Shown: one piece after another, positions 5,538 through 10,024 of the stretch
Numbering within the stretch: the first letter of the stretch is position 1
Layout: every line of letters begins with the position of its first letter
Assembly: GCA_948745425.1 (NCBI GenBank)
Contig: CAPZDM010000060.1
Span: 1 to 10,024, forward strand
DNA length: 10,024 bases
Source: an uncultured Clostridia bacterium
Lineage (GTDB): Bacteria > Bacillota > Clostridia > TANB77 > CAG-508
Reading direction: 5' to 3'
Notes under the pieces: generated by a model
What the model was told of the DNA's origin: nothing
What the model saw: only the letters and a program-made list of their open reading frames with translations
The model's database searches: none
Translations under genes and position numbers: made by a program

Positions 5538-6767
5538 TTAATTTGCTTCTTTCAATTTTAAGGTTACATCAAATGTTTCTCCATTTCTAAAAATGGTTAG
5601 TACCATATCATCTCCAACACTATGAGTGTTCTTAATTTCATTTAATTTATCCATTGTAGATACAGCAGTTCCATCAGCAGAAACTATAACATCACCAATT
5701 TTTAAACCAGCAATTTCAGCAGAACTAAATTCGTCAACTTTAGATATATATATTCCTATAGGATAATTATATTTTTTAGATAGACTTTCTGTAACTTCTC
5801 TGCCAGAAATTCCAATATAAGGTCTAATTACTTTATTATATTGAATAAGTTGTTCAGTAATCTCTAATGTAGAACTTATAGGAATTGCAAATCCAATACC
5901 TTCAACACCACTTCCAGAAAGTTTTAAAGTATTTATTCCAATAACTTTTCCTTCACTATTAACTAGTGCACCACCACTATTTCCAGAATTTATAGCAGCA
6001 TCAGTTTGAATTGCAATATATTTATTTCCGTCTTCATCAGTAACTTCACGATTTATAGCACTAACAATACCACAAGTAACACTTGAATCTAATCCTAAAG
6101 GATTACCAATTGCCATAGCAAATTCTCCAACCTTTACACTATTAGAATCACCAAGTTCAGCAGCTGTAAGACCAGTAGCATCAATTTTAATTATAGCCAA
6201 ATCTGTTTGTGAATCTGAACCTATAATTCTAGCTTCATAAGTCTCATTACTATTATATAATTTAACTGTTATCTTCTGCGCTTCACTCATCTGATAATAT
6301 GAAGAATTAGAAGAAGAGCTTACAACATGGTTATTAGTTAAGATATATCCGTCTTCACTAATTATTATTCCTGAACCTGAAGCAGTAGCAGAACTTGAAT
6401 AACCACCAAACATCAAACTTGTTACAGAATATTCAATTTGAATACCTACAATAGATGGTTGCACTTTTGCAGCAACATCAATAGCTGTACCAGAATAATT
6501 CGCAAGTGAAATAGCTGTATTAGTTCCACCAGAAGTAATATGAAAATTTGGGGAATTATTAGAAGAATTATTCATAATATTATTCCTAATACTAGGAATT
6601 CCAAAACATGTACCTAAGATTATAGAAGCACCAACAACTCCTGATAAAAAAGGAACTAATATATTTCTTGAAAAAGAAAAATTAGATGTTTTTGTTGAAG
6701 TTGATGTATAAATTTTAACATCTGGATTGTTATCAGTCTTAATTTCAAAATTATTTTCATCATCCAT
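5538..6767 (-). CDS. htrA: HtrA/DegP-type membrane-anchored serine protease with PDZ domain
   Basis: A 409-residue trypsin-like protease that degrades misfolded proteins outside the membrane. The start at 6767 is chosen because GGAGG (6776-6780) lies eight bases upstream; a longer reading from 6803 has no such site. A cytoplasmic tail (1-33) is followed by one membrane segment (~35-57), a Ser/Asn-rich linker (60-90), the protease domain (~95-305) and one PDZ domain (~315-405). The catalytic triad is intact: H147 (TNNHVV), D189 (QTDLAI) and S264 (GNSGGA). The architecture is that of Firmicutes HtrA. It converges on the preceding gene and diverges from the prepilin-like gene. TATAAT-like boxes stand at 6784-6789 and 6793-6798 on the minus strand, but neither has a convincing -35 box, so control by an activator is possible but not shown. 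Confidence 0.92.
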   Translation of the reverse strand: MDDENNFEIKTDNNPDVKIYTSTSTKTSNFSFSRNILVPFLSGVVGASIILGTCFGIPSIRNNIMNNSSNNSPNFHITSGGTNTAISLANYSGTAIDVAAKVQPSIVGIQIEYSVTSLMFGGYSSSATASGSGIIISEDGYILTNNHVVSSSSNSSYYQMSEAQKITVKLYNSNETYEARIIGSDSQTDLAIIKIDATGLTAAELGDSNSVKVGEFAMAIGNPLGLDSSVTCGIVSAINREVTDEDGNKYIAIQTDAAINSGNSGGALVNSEGKVIGINTLKLSGSGVEGIGFAIPISSTLEITEQLIQYNKVIRPYIGISGREVTESLSKKYNYPIGIYISKVDEFSSAEIAGLKIGDVIVSADGTAVSTMDKLNEIKNTHSVGDDMVLTIFRNGETFDVTLKLKEAN

Positions 6768-6860
6768 TATATAAACCTCCGTTATTATAATTATTATACA
6801 CATATATTACAATATTAATGTGAATAAAATGTGAAAAAAATGTAATTATTGAAATATCGC

Positions 6861-6890
6861 TTGAAAAAATCTAATGAGATAAGATATAAT
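6861..6890 (+). promoter_or_regulatory. sigma-A promoter of the prepilin-like/rnhB operon
   Basis: TTGAAA at 6861-6866 and a perfect TATAAT at 6885-6890, spacer 18. The expected start is near 6897, with a leader of about 90 nt. No other promoter of this quality lies before rnhB. Confidence 0.65.
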
Positions 6891-6987
6891 TAACTTATGC
6901 AACTGAGCAAATCGAAGTTGTAAACAAAAGAAAAGCACATTTATCCGAGCAAAGTGAGAGAAAAAATAAGAAAGGAAAGAATATAAC

Positions 6988-7611
6988 ATGTCAAATGGAG
7001 AAAAAGGAATAACTGCAATAAAGTTAATTTTCACTATAATAATATTAGCATTAATTATATCTGGTATAATTTTCATAATTAAAAGAGTATGGCAAGACAA
7101 TAGTGTGAAGAATATAGGAACAGATTTGTTATATATAAAAGCAAAATGTAAAATAATTCATGACAAAAATATTATAGATGCAAATGAGCAATTATTAGGA
7201 GAAAATATAAAAGAATATACAGAAAGTGAAGAGGTAAACCAAATAATATCTCAAAGTGATAAATGGTACAAGCTAAGGCAAGAAGATTTGGATGCAATAG
7301 GAGCAGGAGACTTAAAGGCTGAAGATGGATATTTAGTTAATTATGAAGCAGAGGATATTATATATGCAAAAGGAATATTGGAAGATGAAGAAATTTACTA
7401 TAAATTATCAGACTTGGAAATAGCACAAGAGCAAAAAGAAGCATTAGATAAAGATAAACAACAAAACGAGATTTCCGAGCAACAACCAGTAGCAGAAGAA
7501 CAACAAAATGCAAATCAAACACCATCAGAACCACCAGTCACTGTAGAACAACCAGAAACAAAGGAATTAATTGCAGGAGCACAAGCACCAGAAGAGACGC
7601 CTGTAAAATAA
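6988..7611 (+). CDS. prepilin-like membrane protein with acidic Gln/Pro-rich tail
   Basis: A 207-residue protein. The N-terminus (GEKGITAIKLIFTIIILALI) looks like a type IV prepilin leader: a short charged leader ending in K6-G7, then I8-T9 and a hydrophobic helix to about residue 31. The Glu normally at +5 is Lys12, as in many Clostridia proteins of the GIT-type that lack it. Residues ~35-145 are a small, charged domain of no family I recognise. Residues ~145-207 are acidic and rich in Gln, Glu and Pro with no Cys, so probably disordered. The ATG at 6988 follows AAAGGAAAG at 6971-6979. The gene is 26 bases upstream of rnhB and probably shares its transcript, but no pilus assembly genes are nearby. 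Cleavage by a prepilin peptidase is inference; a plain N-anchored membrane protein is the alternative. Confidence 0.55.
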   Translation: MSNGEKGITAIKLIFTIIILALIISGIIFIIKRVWQDNSVKNIGTDLLYIKAKCKIIHDKNIIDANEQLLGENIKEYTESEEVNQIISQSDKWYKLRQEDLDAIGAGDLKAEDGYLVNYEAEDIIYAKGILEDEEIYYKLSDLEIAQEQKEALDKDKQQNEISEQQPVAEEQQNANQTPSEPPVTVEQPETKELIAGAQAPEETPVK

Positions 7612-7637
7612 AGGATATATAAAAAAGGGAATAATAA

Positions 7638-8270
7638 ATGAAAGAAAAAGAAATTGAAAGACTAACAGAACTAAAAAAAATAGAAAATGAATTATATAGA
7701 AGTAATTCTAATATAAGATACATATGTGGAATAGATGAAGCAGGACGTGGGCCACTTGCAGGACCAGTTGTAGTTGCTAGTGTAATAATGCCAAAAGATT
7801 CAATGATAGAATGTGTAAACGACTCTAAGAAAGTATCTGAAAAAAGAAGAGAAGAATTATATGAAATTATTATAAAAGAAGCCATATCATATGGAATAGG
7901 AATTGTAGACGAAAACACAATAGACGAAATAAATATATTAAATGCAACAAAAAAAGGGCTAACAGACTCATTAAAAGACTTAAAACAAAAACCAGACTTA
8001 ATATTAGTAGATGCCTTAAAAGGAATAGACACTTTGCAAATTCCTTATATGTCAATAATAAAAGGAGATGCAAAATGTTATAGTATATCAGCAGCATCAA
8101 TACTTGCAAAAGTAACAAGGGATAGAATAATGAGAAGATATGATGCAATATATCCTGAATATGGCTTTGAAAAGCATAAAGGATATGGAACATCAGCACA
8201 TATCTCCAAAATAAAAGAAATAGGGCCATGCCCTATTCATCGTAATACATTTATAAAGAACTTTGTTTAA
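7638..8270 (+). CDS. rnhB: ribonuclease HII
   Basis: A 210-residue cytoplasmic enzyme that cuts RNA in RNA-DNA hybrids and removes single ribonucleotides misplaced in DNA. Signature motifs are all present: GIDEAGRGPLAGP with D33 and E34, NDSKK at 61-65, LVDA with D125, KGDAKCYSISAASILAKVTRD (142-162) ending at D162, and YGFEKHKGYGT (175-185). These give the usual D-E-D-D metal site. Length is typical for the family, with a short N-terminal extension (1-27). The ATG at 7638 follows AAGGGA with a normal gap, and the gene is read with the prepilin-like gene upstream. RNase HIII is excluded by the absence of its N-terminal extension domain and by the overall fit to HII. Confidence 0.96.
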   Translation: MKEKEIERLTELKKIENELYRSNSNIRYICGIDEAGRGPLAGPVVVASVIMPKDSMIECVNDSKKVSEKRREELYEIIIKEAISYGIGIVDENTIDEINILNATKKGLTDSLKDLKQKPDLILVDALKGIDTLQIPYMSIIKGDAKCYSISAASILAKVTRDRIMRRYDAIYPEYGFEKHKGYGTSAHISKIKEIGPCPIHRNTFIKNFV

Positions 8271-8349
8271 AAAGTAGAATGGTAGAAAGGGTGAAATTAT
8301 AAGCTGAAGGTCATAAGTAGAGAGGCTTATATGCATAATCAAAGATTTA

Positions 8350-8380
8350 AAGAGTCGCAAAAAATTGTGACTCTTCCTTT
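8350..8380 (+). terminator. probable terminator after rnhB
   Basis: AAGAGTCGCAA (8350-8360) pairs with TTGTGACTCTT (8365-8375), 11 pairs including one G-U, with an AAAA loop, followed by CCTTTAACTTT. The stem is good but the T tract is broken, and it lies 80 bases after the rnhB stop codon. Confidence 0.55.
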
Positions 8381-8410
8381 AACTTTAGCGTTAACCCATA
8401 ACTATGTGAG

Positions 8411-8480
8411 CTTAATCAAAAAGTTAGATAAGTTTTGATTAAGTTTATTGAGACAAGATTTAAAAAAACGAAAATCTCAA
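8411..8480. repeat. further inverted repeats before the sigma gene
   Basis: CTTAATCAAAA (8411-8421) pairs perfectly with TTTTGATTAAG (8433-8443). Overlapping stems TTGAGA/TCTCAA (8448-8453, 8475-8480) and AGATTT/AAATCT (8456-8461, 8472-8477) follow. No reading frame and no known RNA class is visible in 8271-8509. These could be extra terminators or the remains of a repeat. Confidence 0.35.
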
Positions 8481-8509
8481 AATTAAAAAACAAAAAATTT
8501 ACTAAAATT

Positions 8510-8535
8510 TGTAACGAATTTTAATTTCATACGTC
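8510..8535 (+). promoter_or_regulatory. ECF-type promoter of the sigma/anti-sigma operon
   Basis: TGTAAC (8510-8515) and CGTC (8532-8535) are separated by 16 bases. This is the arrangement seen at promoters read by Bacillus-type ECF sigma factors, with an AAC -35 core and a CGTC-like -10. The predicted start at about 8542 leaves a leader of some 20 nt, just enough for the AAAGGAGG site. No equally good sigma-A pair lies upstream. It fits autoregulation by the sigma factor encoded here. Confidence 0.6.
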
Positions 8536-8560
8536 ATATATGCAAAGGAGGGTAAAAGTT

Positions 8561-9064
8561 ATGCAGAATATTGAACAAATATACGAAAAATATTTTGAAA
8601 TAGTAAACAAATATTTATTCTGTTTAACTCATAATTATGATATCTCTGAAGAACTTACACAAGAAACTTTTTATAGAGCAGTTAAGAAAATTGATACATA
8701 TAAAGGTGAATGCAAAATATCAGTATGGTTATGTCAAATTGCTAAAAATATATGGTATGATGAATGTAGAAAAAATAAAAAACTTATAAATGAGGGAGAA
8801 AATGCACTATTTGACATACAAACATTAAATACATTAGAAGAACAAGTTATTTCAAATGATGAAAAAGTGTCATTATATAGGCAAATGCAAAAGCTAGATG
8901 AAAAAACAAGAGAAGTTTTATATTTAAGAATAACAGGGGAATTAAGTTTTAAAGAGATAGGAATTATTTTGAATAAAACAGATAACTGGGCTAGAGTAAC
9001 ATTTTATCGAGGGAAAAATAAATTAAAGGAGGTTGATTGGTATGAAAGAGAAGAAAGATTGTAA
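8561..9064 (+). CDS. ECF-family RNA polymerase sigma factor (sigma-70 family)
   Basis: A 167-residue regulator that directs RNA polymerase to a small set of promoters. The start at 8561 follows AAAGGAGG (8544-8551) by nine bases; an upstream in-frame ATG at 8540 would place the ribosome-binding site inside the gene. Region 2 covers ~8-72, with DISEELTQETFYRAVKKI at the core-binding helix and SVWLCQIAKNIWYDECRK at the -10 recognition part. Region 4 covers ~105-157, with the helix-turn-helix EVLYLRITGELSFKEIGIIL and TDNWARVTFYRGKNKL as recognition helix. Regions 1 and 3 are absent, as usual for ECF factors. It overlaps its anti-sigma gene by 23 bases and probably reads its own promoter at 8510-8535. 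The ECF subgroup and the stimulus cannot be told from sequence. Confidence 0.92.
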   Translation: MQNIEQIYEKYFEIVNKYLFCLTHNYDISEELTQETFYRAVKKIDTYKGECKISVWLCQIAKNIWYDECRKNKKLINEGENALFDIQTLNTLEEQVISNDEKVSLYRQMQKLDEKTREVLYLRITGELSFKEIGIILNKTDNWARVTFYRGKNKLKEVDWYEREERL

Positions 9065-9935
9065 AATTATTCAAGATTTATTACCAAATTATATTGACGG
9101 ATTAGCAAATGAAGAAACAAATAAGTTTATTGAAGAACATTTAAAAGAGTGTGGTGAATGTAAACAAACATTAGAAAATATGCAGAAAGATTTAAAAGTT
9201 AATATTACAGACGAAGATAAAAAAGCTGTTAAGTACTTTAAAAAATATAGGAATAGATTAAGATTTCTATTGATTATATTATTAGTAATATTAGTTATAT
9301 TTGTTGGGAATATGGCAAGAAAAATGATTATATTATCAAATTTATCTAATAAATCAAAAGAATATATAAATTCTGAAAATTACCATTATCTATCATATAT
9401 TCATTTTAAAGATGAAATTATTATAAACGAAGTTTGGAATTTAGGAGAAAAAAGAAAGGTGGAGCTTACAGACATCACACAAAATGGAATAACCAAATCA
9501 TTAGTGTATGGAAATAAAACTGGCACTGATGAATGGGGAAACGAGGTATATGATGTTAATACTTATAAGATAAATGAAAATGATAAAACAGTAGAACTAA
9601 ATGAAAAAAAGTCAATAGGTGGCATTTCGCAGAGCTTAGTTAATGTATTAGCAGAGGATTTTTACAATCTTTTATTACTTGCATTACATTCATCTGTAGA
9701 AAGTACTATATATAATGGAGAAGATTGCTATTATATTCAATCCTCACGTTATTTATGTAATATGTATGTAAGTAAAAATACAGGACTTACACTAAATACA
9801 CTAACACAGGAAGCAGAAAATTTAGAGGGAGTAATTGAGAAAATGCCATTAAAAGATGCTACTTATGAATTTAACACAGTAGCAGAACATGATTTTATAG
9901 AACCAGATATTAGTGAATATGAAATAAAACAATAA
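9042..9935 (+). CDS. membrane anti-sigma factor with zinc-finger (ZAS/zf-HC2) domain
   Basis: A 297-residue partner of the sigma factor upstream. The ATG at 9042 follows AAAGGAGG (9025-9032) by nine bases, the same spacing as in the sigma gene. The 23-base overlap with sigma suggests coupled translation and matched amounts. Residues 1-60 form a zinc-binding anti-sigma domain with C7, then H33-x3-C37-x2-C40. One membrane segment spans ~73-90. The outer part of about 200 residues (95-297) is large for this class and has no motif I can name firmly; its Tyr/Asn-rich strand pattern (YHYLSYIHFKDEIIINEVW and later YYIQSSRYLCNMYVSKNTG) loosely recalls LolA/RseB-like lipoprotein-binding folds. By family analogy it holds sigma at the membrane until the outer domain senses stress and the protein is cleaved or changes shape. 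Confidence 0.85.
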   Translation: MKEKKDCKIIQDLLPNYIDGLANEETNKFIEEHLKECGECKQTLENMQKDLKVNITDEDKKAVKYFKKYRNRLRFLLIILLVILVIFVGNMARKMIILSNLSNKSKEYINSENYHYLSYIHFKDEIIINEVWNLGEKRKVELTDITQNGITKSLVYGNKTGTDEWGNEVYDVNTYKINENDKTVELNEKKSIGGISQSLVNVLAEDFYNLLLLALHSSVESTIYNGEDCYYIQSSRYLCNMYVSKNTGLTLNTLTQEAENLEGVIEKMPLKDATYEFNTVAEHDFIEPDISEYEIKQ

Positions 9936-9944
9936 ATTTAAAAG

Positions 9945-9968
9945 AAAAGAGTCCATTGGACTCTTTTT
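9945..9968 (+). terminator. rho-independent terminator of the sigma operon
   Basis: AAAAGAGTCC (9945-9954) pairs perfectly with GGACTCTTTT (9958-9967) around an ATT loop, with a run of five T (9964-9968). It lies 9 bases after the anti-sigma stop codon and directly before the intron start. Confidence 0.92.
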
Positions 9969-9974
9969 CCTCAA

Positions 9975-10024
9975 GTGCGACGGGCATGTCGTTTAGTTAA
10001 TCGGTGAAAGTCCGTAGTGGAGGT
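9975..10024 (+). mobile_element. 5' end of a group II intron (cut by window end)
   Basis: GTGCG at 9975-9979 matches the conserved GUGYG start of group II introns. CGAC (9978-9981) pairs with GTCG (9988-9991) around GGGCAT, and CGGTGAAAGTCCG (10002-10014) matches the GGTGAGAGTCC-like element of domain I. The layout resembles group IIC introns, which are known to insert just after terminator hairpins. Here the boundary is 7 bases after the paired stem of 9945-9967. The catalytic RNA, the reverse-transcriptase ORF and the 3' end lie outside the window, so class and intactness are not shown. Confidence 0.7.

Noticed and set aside
6846..7100. Short minus-strand open frame overlapping the prepilin-like gene start
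   Set aside because: It covers the promoter and start of the rightward gene and has no ribosome-binding site or recognisable domain.
7538..8032. Open frame of 164 codons on the minus strand
   Set aside because: It lies antisense to the prepilin-like gene and rnhB, has Ser/Phe/Ile-rich composition typical of a reversed AT-rich gene, and no ribosome-binding site.
7870..8229. Open frame of 119 codons on the minus strand
   Set aside because: Entirely antisense to rnhB, which has all catalytic motifs; Leu-rich shadow.
8281..8539. Riboswitch or small RNA between rnhB and the sigma gene
   Set aside because: Several simple hairpins occur, but no known conserved core is visible and the sigma promoter lies downstream of them, so they would not be in its leader.

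Overview
The window is very AT-rich. Its codons favour AGA, ATA and AAA, its ribosome-binding sites are strong AAGGAG-type, and it carries near-consensus sigma-A promoters and U-tailed hairpin terminators. Together with the content (a ClpE-type unfoldase, HtrA, a membrane protein with a PdaC/RsiV-like outer domain, a Clostridia-style prepilin-like protein, and an ECF sigma factor with a zinc-finger anti-sigma), this points to a low-GC Firmicute, most likely an anaerobic Clostridia-type bacterium. I cannot name a species.

Layout. Positions 1-40 may be the edge of a mobile or repeat sequence. A perfect sigma-A promoter at 80-108 drives a secreted CAP/SCP protein (315-869) through a leader of about 200 nt. 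A terminator follows at 890-921. Then comes a MITE-like nested inverted repeat (935-1147) and a pair of short direct repeats (1159-1203). An HD-domain hydrolase (1260-1814) converges on a ClpE-type Clp ATPase (4174-1856, minus), and the two share a hairpin terminator. Upstream of clpE is a divergent regulatory region with two back-to-back promoters and a multi-palindrome block exactly between them. The rightward promoter serves a single-pass membrane protein with an RsiV/PdaC-like outer domain (4578-5411). That gene converges on an HtrA serine protease (6767-5538, minus) across a bidirectional terminator. Divergent from htrA is a short operon of a prepilin-like protein (6988-7611) and rnhB (7638-8270). 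After a hairpin-rich gap comes an ECF sigma factor (8561-9064) overlapping its membrane anti-sigma factor (9042-9935). This pair sits behind an ECF-type promoter, which suggests autoregulation. A strong terminator at 9945-9968 is followed 6 bases later by what looks like the 5' end of a group II intron (from 9975), cut off by the window end.

Five start sites were moved inward from the longest reading frame because a good Shine-Dalgarno sequence sits just before the internal start: the CAP protein, clpE, htrA, sigma and anti-sigma.

Common theme (inference). Several genes concern protein quality control and the cell envelope: a Clp unfoldase in the cytoplasm, HtrA at the membrane, an ECF sigma/anti-sigma pair, and membrane or secreted proteins of unclear role. 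The genes are mostly separate transcription units, so this is a neighbourhood rather than a demonstrated system. I found no clear evidence of a wholly new multi-gene system. The most notable signals are the group II intron start behind the terminator, the palindrome block between divergent clpE promoters, the self-regulating ECF promoter and the nested repeat with a decayed half copy elsewhere.
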